Positions 7,493-16,269 are shown, counted from the first letter of the stretch. The stretch is DNA of 64,000 nucleotides from Limnohabitans sp. Rim8 (GCA_945897795.1 CAMDFT010000001.1:1-64000); one strand, 5' to 3'. The notes: generated by a model not told the origin, from the letters alone. Numbers and translations are program-made.

Positions 7493-8692
7493 CTAAAACT
7501 CAATACTGACAGTGACCGAACCAAATGAATGACTAGGCCCTTGTTCATCAAATTCACGAGTTCTAAAAACGCGCATCAGTGCTAGCTTTACACCGTGTCC
7601 CGCGATAGGGCGTTGTGCACTGATCCCCAACGCCGCTTGCGTGACCCAGGGCCTGCGAGTTACGCTGTGGCTGGATTGAAATAGATTCCCGTCGAGCGAG
7701 AAGTCGTGCACTACAAGTTTTGATTCGAGCGTTGCAAACAGATGGATGCCTGCGCGTGGGCGGGTTGACCCAGTGCTGGCGTCCTCAGTATTACCATGAA
7801 TGGATGCTGCGGAGGGCGGGCGGTTTTCAGCCCCGGGACGGATTGGGTAGGTACCAAAGTCGTTGGGAATATTCCAGCCAATCCGGCCTTCAATGCCAAC
7901 TGTTGCCGAAGTTTCGATGTTGCCCAATTGCAGCCCCAGGGAGCGAATGGAATCGACAGAAAAACCAGGCTGGATAGCTCCTGTGCCCTTGAAATTCTTG
8001 AATTTACGGTCTAGTGCCATTTGCAAAGCGGGCTCATTGTCCAGTTGATTGTTCCAGCCTTGAAATTTATCGGCACCGACAATGTTATGGACGGTGTGTT
8101 GTGTAGGTCTGGCCAACGCCAGGGGGCCAATGACGCCCAAGGTTATCTCGCGTGTATCCAGTATTTCCGTGTTGTTTTGGGGAGCGTGTTGGCGACGGTT
8201 CCACGCCATTCCCACATACAGTAACCCCGCGTAGGGCCGATCGTCCAAAATTAGTGCGGTTTGGTTCGAGTCCTTGGGTGTGAACATGGATTGGCCAAAC
8301 TTAACCACCACATTTTGAGTTTGAGCAGGGTTATCGGGATCAGCCCAAAAACTGGGGTTCAAATATCGGATGAGTTCGGCATGCAACCGCACCGGAACGG
8401 TTAGACACTCGGGTTTTAGTTGGCCAACCAGGTCGTGCGATACCGCAGTGAAGGCCACGCCGTTGGTGTAGTTTTGATCCGTTTCGGCAAACAAGTCATT
8501 TTCAAGTCGGGCAGAAAAACCCCGAAATCTGATTGCATCCTGAGTATTGCATTGTGGTGGAACGGTTTCCGTGCTGCTGGCAAATTGTGCGCTGACAGGC
8601 GCCACACCACAAATTAGCATGAATGCCACCGCCGCGCTCCTACGTGCGTACTTGGCTCGGGAAAGCTTGGCATTGGTATGCAGGATGCTCAT
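7493..8692 (-). CDS. LpxR-family outer-membrane lipid A 3'-O-deacylase-like protein
   Basis: The hallmark LENDLFAETDQNYTNGVAFT near the mature N-terminus identifies the LpxR/DUF2219 family, beta-barrel enzymes that remove the 3' acyloxyacyl chain from lipid A. Alternating hydrophobic strands run to a C-terminal phenylalanine (SVTVSIEF), as expected for an outer-membrane barrel. The ATG at 8692 is chosen because it places a signal peptide (RRSAAVAFMLICGVAPVSA) at the start, giving 399 residues; the open frame extends upstream to 8818 but that part resembles nothing secreted. The gene is divergent from an adaptor-permease-ATPase exporter. Base composition is lower in G+C than the core. Lipid A modification is inferred from family membership. 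Confidence 0.82.
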   Translation of the reverse strand: MSILHTNAKLSRAKYARRSAAVAFMLICGVAPVSAQFASSTETVPPQCNTQDAIRFRGFSARLENDLFAETDQNYTNGVAFTAVSHDLVGQLKPECLTVPVRLHAELIRYLNPSFWADPDNPAQTQNVVVKFGQSMFTPKDSNQTALILDDRPYAGLLYVGMAWNRRQHAPQNNTEILDTREITLGVIGPLALARPTQHTVHNIVGADKFQGWNNQLDNEPALQMALDRKFKNFKGTGAIQPGFSVDSIRSLGLQLGNIETSATVGIEGRIGWNIPNDFGTYPIRPGAENRPPSAASIHGNTEDASTGSTRPRAGIHLFATLESKLVVHDFSLDGNLFQSSHSVTRRPWVTQAALGISAQRPIAGHGVKLALMRVFRTREFDEQGPSHSFGSVTVSIEF

Positions 8693-8859
8693 AAATTGTG
8701 GGAAGACGGCTTGGCTCGGGACTATGCATTCCATGTCATTTTCATCAGGAACCGTAAGCAGTCTTTGACATACATCAAGTGAAGCATTTAGAAAAAATGC
8801 AGAATCACGCCATGCCAATTCAAAGCTACTTAATTTCTAAACTGGCTTTGTGAGCACTC

Positions 8860-10056
8860 ATGAAAATTATTCCATTGCTGAGTTCTAAGCGCACCTTGCT
8901 ATTTTTAGGTGGGCTAGCTTTGCTGGCTATGGTTGTCTTTGTCGCGTTTCGCATCGGGCCGCTTGCGCCTGTCAAAATCACAGCAGTTCAAGTCCAAAAC
9001 AAGTCTTTAAATCCAACAATTTTTGGAATTGGTGGCGTCGAAGCACAGCAAAGTTGGTTGCTTGGCCCCCTTGCAGCTGGCCGTGTCCTGCGGATTCACG
9101 TGCAGGTGGGTCAATATGTGAAAGCAGGGCAGTTGTTAGCCGAAATGGATCCCTTGGATCTGGATGAGCGCCATGCATCACAAGAAGCGGCGCTTTCCAA
9201 AGCCATGAGCTCACTGGCCTCTGCGCAGGCTCAATTGGAAGATGCTCTAACGCGTCGGGCCGTGGCGAATACAAATTGGGTTCGACAAGTTGAACTTGCG
9301 CGTCAAAACTTTATCAGTCAGGGCGCTTTGGAGGTTCGCGAACAAGAGTTGTTATCTGCAAATGCAGTTGTCAAAGTGGGACAAGCCAACGTGGCTTCTG
9401 CCTCACAAGACATTAAAAAAATTCAAGCGGACAAGCAGGCCGCTTTCGTGCAGCGTCAATCGATGCGTTTGATTGCACCTGCTCATGCAGTGGTCACCAG
9501 CCGTGATGCCGAAGCGGGTAGCACTGTCGTGGCGGGTCAAGCCGTATTGCGGTTGTCACAACCCACCAGCTTTTGGATCAAGATGCGCGTTGATCAAGGT
9601 CGTTCTTTTGGGCTGGCTGTGGGTTTGCCTGCTTCCATTGTTTTGCGTTCCAACCCACTTCAGAGTTTGGCTGGAAAAGTAGAGCGTGTTGAGTGGCAAT
9701 CTGATGCAGTCACTGAAGAGAAAATAGCGCAAGTGTCGTTTGATCGATTGCCATCAAATTTGTCGATGGGAGAGATGGCTGAAATCACTTTAATCTTGCC
9801 TGCAACAACTCCTGCATTGGTTCTCCCTCAAGCTAGCGTGCAGCAATTCCAGGGTCGCACGGGCGTATGGAAGTTATCGCCCCATCAGCTCGAATTTGTG
9901 GATGTGAAGTTGGGCGCATTCAGCACTGAAGGCTGGGTTCAAGTCCTTGAAGGCTTGCAGCAGGGCGATGAGGTGGTTGTATACAGCGAAAAGCCGCTGT
10001 CACCTCAAACCCGTTTCAAAGTCGTTGATGCTTTGATCAAAAAGCCCCAGACATGA
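8860..10056 (+). CDS. HlyD/MacA-type periplasmic adaptor (membrane fusion) protein
   Basis: This 398-residue protein has one N-terminal membrane anchor (LLFLGGLALLAMVVFVAF), a biotinyl-lipoyl-like half (GRVLRIHVQVGQYVKAGQLL), a coiled-coil hairpin at about residues 105-195, and the returning half (LIAPAHAVVTSRDAEAGSTV) with beta-barrel and C-terminal domains. Such adaptors bridge an inner-membrane transporter and an outer-membrane channel. The gene overlaps the following FtsX-like permease by ATGA, so the pair is an ABC-type tripartite exporter of the DevB/MacA kind. No TolC-like channel gene lies nearby. The gene is divergent from lpxR-like with a 167-nt gap. Confidence 0.88.
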   Translation: MKIIPLLSSKRTLLFLGGLALLAMVVFVAFRIGPLAPVKITAVQVQNKSLNPTIFGIGGVEAQQSWLLGPLAAGRVLRIHVQVGQYVKAGQLLAEMDPLDLDERHASQEAALSKAMSSLASAQAQLEDALTRRAVANTNWVRQVELARQNFISQGALEVREQELLSANAVVKVGQANVASASQDIKKIQADKQAAFVQRQSMRLIAPAHAVVTSRDAEAGSTVVAGQAVLRLSQPTSFWIKMRVDQGRSFGLAVGLPASIVLRSNPLQSLAGKVERVEWQSDAVTEEKIAQVSFDRLPSNLSMGEMAEITLILPATTPALVLPQASVQQFQGRTGVWKLSPHQLEFVDVKLGAFSTEGWVQVLEGLQQGDEVVVYSEKPLSPQTRFKVVDALIKKPQT

Positions 10057-11264
10057 TCAGCTTGGCAGCCCGTGACATTGGTCACAACTGGGCTAAGTTT
10101 TTACTCACCGGTATTGGGCTTGGCCTATTGATTGGCGTCACTTTAACCATGGCAGGTGTTTTTCGGGGCATGGTAGACGACGCGCAAACCTTACTGACCA
10201 ATAGTGGTGCAGATTTGTGGGTCGTTCAAAAAGATACGCAAGGGCCATATGCCGAATCTTCGAGTTTGAAAGACGATGTGGTGCGAAGTATTGCCGGTAT
10301 GCCCGGCGTACTGCAGGCAGCCAATGTGACCTATTTCACCATGCAGGTCAGCGTATTGAGGCATGAAGGTGCCAAAGAAACCAGAAGCATGGTTGTCGGC
10401 ATTGAACCTGGATCGCTGCATTTGCCAGGCCAACCTTCACACTTGCTTGCGGGTCGCCACCTTACAAAAAGCCACTACGAAGCCGTGGTTGATGTAAAAA
10501 CAGGTTTCAAAATTGCCGACAAAATTCAAATACGACGTCATGTGTATGAGGTGGTCGGCATCACCCAAAGAATGGTGTCATCAGGTGGCGACCCGATGGT
10601 TTTCATTCCTCTCAAAGATGCCCAAGAGGCCCAGTTTTTGAAAGACAACGATGCCATCGTCAATGAACGACTTCGAACGGCGTTAAATCCAAGTTTCAAC
10701 CGTCCTTCTGTCCCTGGACTTTTGGATGCGGTCCAAAATTTACAAACCAGCAGTCGACATGTGAATGCTGTTTTGGTGCGTGTATTGCCAGGATGGCATC
10801 CTGATTTTGTGGCCGAGCCCATTAGAAGGTGGAAGCATCTGACGGTTTATACGCGGGACGACATGGAAGAAATCTTGGTTAAAAAATTAATTGCCACGTC
10901 TGCCAAGCAGATCGGCATGTTTCTGGTCATTCTAGCCATCGTCAGTGCCGCCATTGTGGCGTTCATCATCTACACCATGACATTGGGCAAGATTCGTGAA
11001 ATAGCCGTTCTCAAGCTGATTGGTACCAAAAATGCCACCATTGCATGGATGATTTTGCAACAGGCATTGGGCCTAGGGGTCATCGGCTTTGTTGTGGGCA
11101 AAATTTCTGCAACAATTTGGGCACCCATCTTTCCTAAATTTGTTTTGTTATTGACCGAGGACGCCTTGATGGGTTTTGCGCTGACCATGCTCATTTGTGC
11201 ACTGGCAAGTACTTTGGCAATCCGAGCCGCATTAAGTGTTGATCCAGCCCAGGCCATTGGCTAA
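10053..11264 (+). CDS. FtsX/MacB-like ABC transporter permease (DevC-like)
   Basis: This 403-residue permease has the type VII ABC layout: one transmembrane helix near residues 17-38, a large periplasmic domain of about 230 residues, and three helices near the C-terminus (around 290-312, 330-355, 370-392), the first within MFLVILAIVSAAIVAFIIYT. The segment KIREIAVLKLIGTKN between the second and third helices is the coupling region typical of FtsX/DevC permeases. Such proteins transmit ATPase movement to the adaptor rather than forming a channel across the membrane. It overlaps the adaptor gene by 4 nt and is followed after 10 nt by its ATPase. The cargo is unknown. Confidence 0.87.
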   Translation: MISLAARDIGHNWAKFLLTGIGLGLLIGVTLTMAGVFRGMVDDAQTLLTNSGADLWVVQKDTQGPYAESSSLKDDVVRSIAGMPGVLQAANVTYFTMQVSVLRHEGAKETRSMVVGIEPGSLHLPGQPSHLLAGRHLTKSHYEAVVDVKTGFKIADKIQIRRHVYEVVGITQRMVSSGGDPMVFIPLKDAQEAQFLKDNDAIVNERLRTALNPSFNRPSVPGLLDAVQNLQTSSRHVNAVLVRVLPGWHPDFVAEPIRRWKHLTVYTRDDMEEILVKKLIATSAKQIGMFLVILAIVSAAIVAFIIYTMTLGKIREIAVLKLIGTKNATIAWMILQQALGLGVIGFVVGKISATIWAPIFPKFVLLLTEDALMGFALTMLICALASTLAIRAALSVDPAQAIG

Positions 11265-11274
11265 GGACTCAGAC

Positions 11275-11991
11275 ATGGCAAACGCAATGGGTGGCATCAA
11301 AATTGAAGATCTTCGAAAAGTTTACGGACAAGGTGATACGGCTGTAGAAGCTTTGAAAAATGTCAACATGTACGTTGCGCCAGGCGAAGTCGTAGGGCTT
11401 GTAGGTCCCTCAGGCTCGGGTAAAAGTACATTGTTGAAATGTTTGGGTGCGATCATTGAGCCTAGCGCTGGAAAAATGACACTGGGTGATGAGCTCATCT
11501 ATGACAATGGCTGGAAGATTCCAGATCTGCGGGCTTTAAGAAGAGATCGAATCGGATTTGTTTTTCAAGCCCCATACCTCATCCCTTTTTTGGATGTCAC
11601 TGACAACGTTGCCTTGTTGCCAATGTTGGCAGGCGTTTCTAATGAGCAGTCACGACTGCGCGCTCTGGAGTTGTTAACTTCCCTAGATGTTGTGCATCGA
11701 GCGAAAGCAGAGCCTTCGCAGTTGTCTGGTGGTGAGCAACAGCGTGTTTCTATTGCAAGAGCACTGGCCAATCGCCCCCCCGTTATTTTGGCCGACGAAC
11801 CCACGGCGCCTTTGGACAGCGAAAGGGCGTTAGGCGTGATGCGAATACTGAATGCCATGGCCAAACAATCCAATACGGCCATCATTGTGGTGACACATGA
11901 CGAAAAAATAATTCCAACATTTAAACGCATCTATCACATACGCGATGGTGTGACTCATGAGGAGGTTGGAGAAGGTCGGACTTTAGATTAA
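11275..11991 (+). CDS. ABC transporter ATP-binding protein (LolD/MacB/DevA type)
   Basis: This 238-residue ATPase has Walker A GPSGSGKST, Q-loop VFQAPYLIPF, signature LSGGEQQRVSIARAL, Walker B VILADEPTAPLDS and switch histidine VVTHDEK. It belongs to the group serving FtsX-like permeases. The ATG at 11275 is chosen because AAGGA lies 9 nt upstream; the frame stays open to a TTG at 11236 inside the permease gene. Glycine is replaced by Pro in the usual TG(A/N)LDS after Walker B (TAPLDS), a minor deviation. It is the last gene of the adaptor-permease-ATPase operon and is followed by a terminator. Confidence 0.9.
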   Translation: MANAMGGIKIEDLRKVYGQGDTAVEALKNVNMYVAPGEVVGLVGPSGSGKSTLLKCLGAIIEPSAGKMTLGDELIYDNGWKIPDLRALRRDRIGFVFQAPYLIPFLDVTDNVALLPMLAGVSNEQSRLRALELLTSLDVVHRAKAEPSQLSGGEQQRVSIARALANRPPVILADEPTAPLDSERALGVMRILNAMAKQSNTAIIVVTHDEKIIPTFKRIYHIRDGVTHEEVGEGRTLD

Positions 11992-12027
11992 TTTTCTTGA
12001 TGAAAGCAACGGGCACTTCTGAGTTGG

Positions 12028-12062
12028 CCGCGCATATTCCGTAAGGGCTGCGCGGTTTTTTT
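12028..12062 (+). terminator. Intrinsic terminator after the exporter operon
   Basis: The arms CCGCGCA (12028-12034) and TGCGCGG (12049-12055) form a perfect seven-pair stem, followed directly by a run of seven T. It ends the operon of the adaptor, permease and ATPase genes. Confidence 0.88.
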
Positions 12063-12120
12063 GTGCTCAATCACTGCTCCATTTGTCGTCGGTCATTGCG
12101 GCATTGGAGCCGACCTTGTC

Positions 12121-12320
12121 CTAGGCCGCTTGGGCAGCGCCAGCGTTGCCCGCGGCAGCGCGCTGCTGAAAAAATTTGGCTGTCTTCATGGGACTGATCT
12201 TTTTCAGCAATTGCCACCACAAAGAATTGGTTCATGGTGGTGTCGTCAGCGGCTGCAATGCGCTTGGCGGCTTGTTTAAGCGATTCGGGCAGGCGTAGGG
12301 CATAGCCCTGCAAGGGCCAT
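12121..12320 (-). pseudogene. HicB/ribbon-helix-helix antitoxin-like gene broken by two frameshifts
   Basis: The central open part reads QGYALRLPESLKQAAKRIAA and MNQFFVVAIAEK, typical of small HicB-family ribbon-helix-helix proteins. ATG at 12320 reads MAL and then loses frame; removing one T near 12313 restores MALQGYALRLPES. A second break lies in a five-A run at 12200-12204; one base less gives KISPMKTAKFFQQRAAAGNA, ending at TAG 12121. With both repairs the product is a coherent antitoxin of about 65 residues. No toxin partner is present. The two indels may be real decay or assembly errors. The rest of 11992-12340 holds the terminator and nothing else recognisable. Confidence 0.65.
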
Positions 12321-12340
12321 CGTTGGGTGAATTGGCCCGT

Positions 12341-13309
12341 TCAATCGACCTTTGCTCCACTGGCTTTTACAACGCCTTCATAGCGGTTGAACTCGCGCTT
12401 GATGAGCTCAGCGAACTGCTCGGGTGTCGATGGAACAGGTTCAGCCATCATGCTGGCAAATTTGGTCTTGATGTCGGGCGACTCCAGCGCGGCGACAAAT
12501 GCTTTGTTGAGACGCGCGACAACGTCCTTGGGCGTCGCCGCTGGCGCGACGAGGCCCCACCAAGTATCGATTTCAAAGCCGGGCCAGATCTCCGCCATCG
12601 TGGGCACATCGGGCAGCAGCGCACTGCGCTTGAGCGTGGTCACAGCCAGGGGCAACACCTTGCCAGCCCGGATGTTGGCACCCGATGTGGCCAGATTGTC
12701 CAGGGTGAAATCCACCGTGCCCGACAACATGGCGAGTTGGGAGGGCCCGCCTCCGTTGTAGGGAATGTGCACGGCAAACAAGCCGGCCTTGGTCTTGAAC
12801 ATCTCTCCGGCCAAATGGCCTCCGCTGCCATTGCCACCGCTGGCATAGGACAGCTTCGCTGGATTGACCTTGGCGTAGGCGATGAAATCTTTCAGATTGG
12901 TGATGTTCAATTTCTTCGCCGTGTCGGCGTTCATCACCAGTACGTTGGGGATGCGAACCATCTGTGTGATGGGCGCGAAGTCTTTGATTGCGTCGTAAGG
13001 CATCTTCTTGAAGAGCCAGGGATTGATGGCATGCATCGCCACTGCGGCCATGCCAATGGTCAGCCCGTCGGGTGCGGCCTTTGCAACGACGTCAACACCA
13101 ATGTTGCCACCGCCTCCAGGACGGTTTTCGATCAGCACGGGTTGGCCCAGCGAAATGGCTGCTTTCTCTGCGATGAGACGGCAGGTCACGTCGGTCGCAC
13201 CACCCGCAGCGAAGGGCACGATCAGGCGGATCGGCTTGCCCTGTGCATGAACGAACTTGGGCAGGGAAAGCGCAGCGCCTGCGGCACCAATGAATAGACG
13301 GCGGTCCAT
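12341..13309 (-). CDS. Bug-family tripartite tricarboxylate transporter substrate-binding protein
   Basis: This 322-residue periplasmic receptor starts at ATG 13309 after an AGGAG site and has a signal peptide (MDRRLFIGAAGAALSLPKFV, cut after HAQ). The mature protein begins with the Bug signature KPIRLIVPFAAGGATDV and later shows IENRPGGGGNIG and VPYNGG-like loops that line the ligand pocket. Bug proteins bind small carboxylates and related solutes, either for TctAB-type carriers or as sensors. No tctA/tctB gene is near, which is usual for the expanded Bug set of Burkholderiales. The ligand cannot be told from sequence. An upstream in-frame start at 13384 is rejected because it would bury the signal peptide. 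Confidence 0.93.
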   Translation of the reverse strand: MDRRLFIGAAGAALSLPKFVHAQGKPIRLIVPFAAGGATDVTCRLIAEKAAISLGQPVLIENRPGGGGNIGVDVVAKAAPDGLTIGMAAVAMHAINPWLFKKMPYDAIKDFAPITQMVRIPNVLVMNADTAKKLNITNLKDFIAYAKVNPAKLSYASGGNGSGGHLAGEMFKTKAGLFAVHIPYNGGGPSQLAMLSGTVDFTLDNLATSGANIRAGKVLPLAVTTLKRSALLPDVPTMAEIWPGFEIDTWWGLVAPAATPKDVVARLNKAFVAALESPDIKTKFASMMAEPVPSTPEQFAELIKREFNRYEGVVKASGAKVD

Positions 13310-13439
13310 AAAGAGTCTCCTGAATTCGGTTAGATGTGCATTCTCATTATGCAGTTGGTCGTCGACGCCTTGGACAAGATTCAAGGACTCGTTATGCCCT
13401 GCAAGTCAAAGGGTGATGGCTTGGATTATTTGCAGCATC

Positions 13440-14333
13440 TCAATGCGCACCGAGGTAACACCCATCAACCCGCTCTCCATCCGATTCATCACCTTCTTCA
13501 ATGCACAGCGCCGCAATCAAGGCCTGGTCCACCACCTGGCCGGGCAGCAGCAGCTCTTCATTCGTCCAGCGCTTGACCAAGTGGCCATTGGCGACGCCGC
13601 CGGTGTGCGGGGCTTGGTAGGCGCGGCGGTGCTGCAGGGTCACGCCGCTGTTGGCGTTGGCAATAAAGCGGCTTTCGCCCAAGGCCCAGGGTTCAAAGTA
13701 GGCGTTGGCGGCGGCGTCTACTTGGCGAAAGTAGCTGCGTGCGCCTTCGGCATCGAGCTTTTTGCGCACGGTGCGGGTGATGAGGCCTTGCAGCTGGTCA
13801 AGCGCGGCATCGTCCATGTGGCTGATGGTGCTCAGGCTCATGTCTTGACCCGCCAGCACAGGCGTGGTGGCCAATTCGGCGGGCAGCACCTGAACCATGG
13901 CTTTGACCACATCGTGGTGCGGTGCCACGGCGGTGGCCACGCCCCGTGTTTGCGGCTGGATGGGACAGCGGATTTCAACAAAGCGCGGCTTCACAGGACC
14001 TGAGCAGCCGTCGTGGTGGTAGTACTCGCCCTGGCTGAGGCGCCCCTTGCTGGAGCGACCGCGCACGTCGCGGTAGCTGGGGTGCTGGGTGTGCACATTC
14101 AGGCACACCACCAGGCCCGTGGCATCGACCAGTTGGTAAAAGGCTTCACGCCATTCGGGCAAGAGCAGTTGCTCGTGCAAATAGTCGCTGGGTTCGGTGC
14201 CTTCGTGCCCGACTTCACCTTCAATAACCAACACGAACGGGCGTGGCCTGCGCACGCGCCATTGGCGCTGGGCAAAGTTCAGCACATCGGTGATGGGGGC
14301 CTCTTGGGCGCTGCGAGCCGTGGATGCGGACAT
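13440..14333 (-). CDS. Unrecognised protein, possibly Fe(II)/2-oxoglutarate oxygenase-like
   Basis: This 297-residue soluble protein has no signal peptide or membrane segment. A possible iron-binding facial triad is visible: HHD in GEYYHHDGCSG near residue 137, and about 120 residues later a histidine in GVTLQHRRAYQAPHTGG, followed by arginines that could hold 2-oxoglutarate. The spacing fits taurine-dioxygenase/clavaminate-synthase-like enzymes, but overall similarity is not recognised and the call rests on this pattern only. The ATG at 14333 is chosen; the frame is open to a TTG at 14381. It lies between a Bug receptor and a divergent DMT transporter, which suggests small-molecule metabolism without naming a substrate. 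Confidence 0.6.
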   Translation of the reverse strand: MSASTARSAQEAPITDVLNFAQRQWRVRRPRPFVLVIEGEVGHEGTEPSDYLHEQLLLPEWREAFYQLVDATGLVVCLNVHTQHPSYRDVRGRSSKGRLSQGEYYHHDGCSGPVKPRFVEIRCPIQPQTRGVATAVAPHHDVVKAMVQVLPAELATTPVLAGQDMSLSTISHMDDAALDQLQGLITRTVRKKLDAEGARSYFRQVDAAANAYFEPWALGESRFIANANSGVTLQHRRAYQAPHTGGVANGHLVKRWTNEELLLPGQVVDQALIAALCIEEGDESDGERVDGCYLGAH

Positions 14334-14554
14334 GGGTGGAAATTCGGTTGAGGTCAGACCCGAACAAGGCGTTGGGGACAAATGTTAATTTTAGGGGGTT
14401 GCCTTGTTGTACATCAGGCACCCACTGGGCTGCTGGGCAATGCAGGTGACTGCCCCTGCGTGGCCAACGCTGTAAATTGCACCCAATTCCGAGCTTATGC
14501 CTGAAAGGTTGCGTGGTTTTTCCAACATTGACAGCCTTACATTCGATTGAGCCC

Positions 14555-15457
14555 ATGAATCCCACATCTGATGCTCCCGCGCGGGCAGACCACCCGCTTC
14601 AGGGCATCGCCTGGATGGTGGCGGGGGTGTTCTTGCTGTCCGTGATGGATGCCTTGTCCAAGCATGCGGTGTCGCAGTTGTCGATTCCGGTATTGATTGC
14701 GGCGCGCTCAGCGCTGGTGCTGATTTTGCTGGCGCCGTGGGTGCTGCGCAGCGGGGGCTGGTCGGCCTTGCGCACGCGCCGTCCGTGGGCACATGGGGTG
14801 CGCGGCTTGTTGGCGGTGTGTTCGATGTTGGCGTTTTTTGAAAGCTTGCGCTTGTTGCCGCTGGCCACGGTGATTGCCATCAGTTTTGCCGCGCCGCTGT
14901 TCATGACGTTGTTGTCAGTGCCCTTGCTCAAGGAGCGTGTAGGGGTGCACCGTTGGGGCGCGCTGTTGGCCGGTTTTGTGGGTGTGAGCCTGATCGTTGG
15001 GCCGCAGGCGATGGACGGCGAACTGGGTCAGGGGGCTTGGCTGGCTTTGGTGGCTGCATTTTTTTATGCCGCTTCGATGACCTGTGTGCGCTGGCTGTCG
15101 CCCACCGAGAGCGACCTGTCGATGTTGGTTTGGCAGAACCTGACCATGGGCCTGGCCGGTGCGGTGGGCTTGTTCTTTGTGCCTCTGCAGGTGGCACCGG
15201 GCATGTGGCCCATCATCGCGTTGATGGCCGTCTTGGTGCTGCTGGGTCAGCGTTGCACCTTTCGGGCCTTGCGTCTGGCGCCTGTGGGTGTGGTGGCGCC
15301 TTTCCATTACAGCGAGTTGCTCTTTGCGGCTTTGTTCGGTTGGGTCTTTTGGCAGGAGTGGCCTGGGCCCCATGTTTGGTGGGGCGCGTTTTTTGTGGTC
15401 GGCGCGGGTTTGTACACCTTGTGGCGTGAGCGCGCGCGCACGCTGTTGGGCGGTTGA
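14555..15457 (+). CDS. EamA/DMT-family transporter
   Basis: This 300-residue inner-membrane protein has about ten hydrophobic helices in two EamA repeats, the first opening with GIAWMVAGVFLLSVMDALSK and the second with AWLALVAAFFYAASMTCVRW. Members of this drug/metabolite transporter superfamily export amino acids, nucleotides or other metabolites. The ATG at 14555 is chosen because the helical repeat begins directly after it; the open frame upstream to 14477 lacks character. It is divergent from the oxygenase-like gene with a 221-nt gap and convergent with the class II aldolase gene. Substrate and regulation are not evident. Confidence 0.9.
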   Translation: MNPTSDAPARADHPLQGIAWMVAGVFLLSVMDALSKHAVSQLSIPVLIAARSALVLILLAPWVLRSGGWSALRTRRPWAHGVRGLLAVCSMLAFFESLRLLPLATVIAISFAAPLFMTLLSVPLLKERVGVHRWGALLAGFVGVSLIVGPQAMDGELGQGAWLALVAAFFYAASMTCVRWLSPTESDLSMLVWQNLTMGLAGAVGLFFVPLQVAPGMWPIIALMAVLVLLGQRCTFRALRLAPVGVVAPFHYSELLFAALFGWVFWQEWPGPHVWWGAFFVVGAGLYTLWRERARTLLGG

Positions 15458-15492
15458 TGGGCCCACTTGGGCCTTTCTAGCGGCTGCCAGGC

Positions 15493-16269
15493 TCAATCGG
15501 CATAACCAGGGTTCACCCGGTCGATCACCCGCATCATGGCTTCAAAAAACAGGCGCTCGCGTTCGCTGCGGGGGTGACGGTCTTGTGGGCTGGGGTTTTT
15601 GATGCGCCGGATGACCGATTCGGTCAGCACGTTCAGGGGCTGTCCCGTGCCCATGGCCAGCACTTGCGTGCGGCAGGCTTTTTCGAGCTTGTAGAGCCTG
15701 CGGTAGGCTTGTGCCACGGTGTCGCCCACCGTCATGACGCCATGGTTTTTCATGAAGAGCACAGTTTTGCCACCGCTCATGAGCTGCGACAAGCGCTCTC
15801 CCTCAGACAAGTCTGCCGCCAGCCCGGTGTAATGGTCGTCGTAGGCGATGGTGCCGTCAAAGAAGGCCGCGGTTTGGGTGGCGGGCAGCAAGCGGTTGGC
15901 TTTGAGCATGTTCAAAGCCAGCGCCCAAGGCTGGTGGGTGTGCAGCACCACTTTGGCTCCGGTGAGGCGGTGCACCGGGGCATGGATGGATTGCGCAGAC
16001 AGCTCCACCACGCCTGTGCCCTCCAGGGTTTCGCCCGCTTCGTTGAACACCATCATGGTGCTGGCCCGGGCCTCGGACCAGTGCACGCCAAAGGGCGAGA
16101 TCAGGTATTGGTCTTCACGCCCCGGCACAGCCACAGTGAAGTGGTTGTCGATGCCTTCGTCAAAATCGTGCAGGACGGCCAAGCGCAAAGCGGCAGCCAG
16201 GTGCACCTTGGTTTGCCACACCGGTTCGTCTTGGGCAGGTGTTGGGGCTGTTGAGGTGGCGGCTGACAT
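15493..16269 (-). CDS. Class II aldolase/adducin family protein
   Basis: This 258-residue protein has the class II aldolase fold: a short N-terminal part with NHFTVAVPG, ISPFGVHWSE, the zinc-binding HTHQPWALAL, and a later zinc histidine in MKNHGVMTVGDTVAQAY. Family members are zinc-dependent aldolases, epimerases or decarboxylases acting on sugar phosphates or hydroxyacids; related betaproteobacterial proteins are usually annotated only to family. The ATG at 16269 is preferred over upstream in-frame codons because family members start close to the VHLAAALRLAV helix. It is transcribed away from the TPP riboswitch on the other strand, so it is unlikely to belong to the thiamine operon. Confidence 0.88.
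   Translation of the reverse strand: MSAATSTAPTPAQDEPVWQTKVHLAAALRLAVLHDFDEGIDNHFTVAVPGREDQYLISPFGVHWSEARASTMMVFNEAGETLEGTGVVELSAQSIHAPVHRLTGAKVVLHTHQPWALALNMLKANRLLPATQTAAFFDGTIAYDDHYTGLAADLSEGERLSQLMSGGKTVLFMKNHGVMTVGDTVAQAYRRLYKLEKACRTQVLAMGTGQPLNVLTESVIRRIKNPSPQDRHPRSERERLFFEAMMRVIDRVNPGYAD

Noticed and set aside
12323-13297. A 324-codon + strand frame.
   Set aside because: It is antisense to the well-supported Bug receptor gene with signal peptide and ribosome-binding site.
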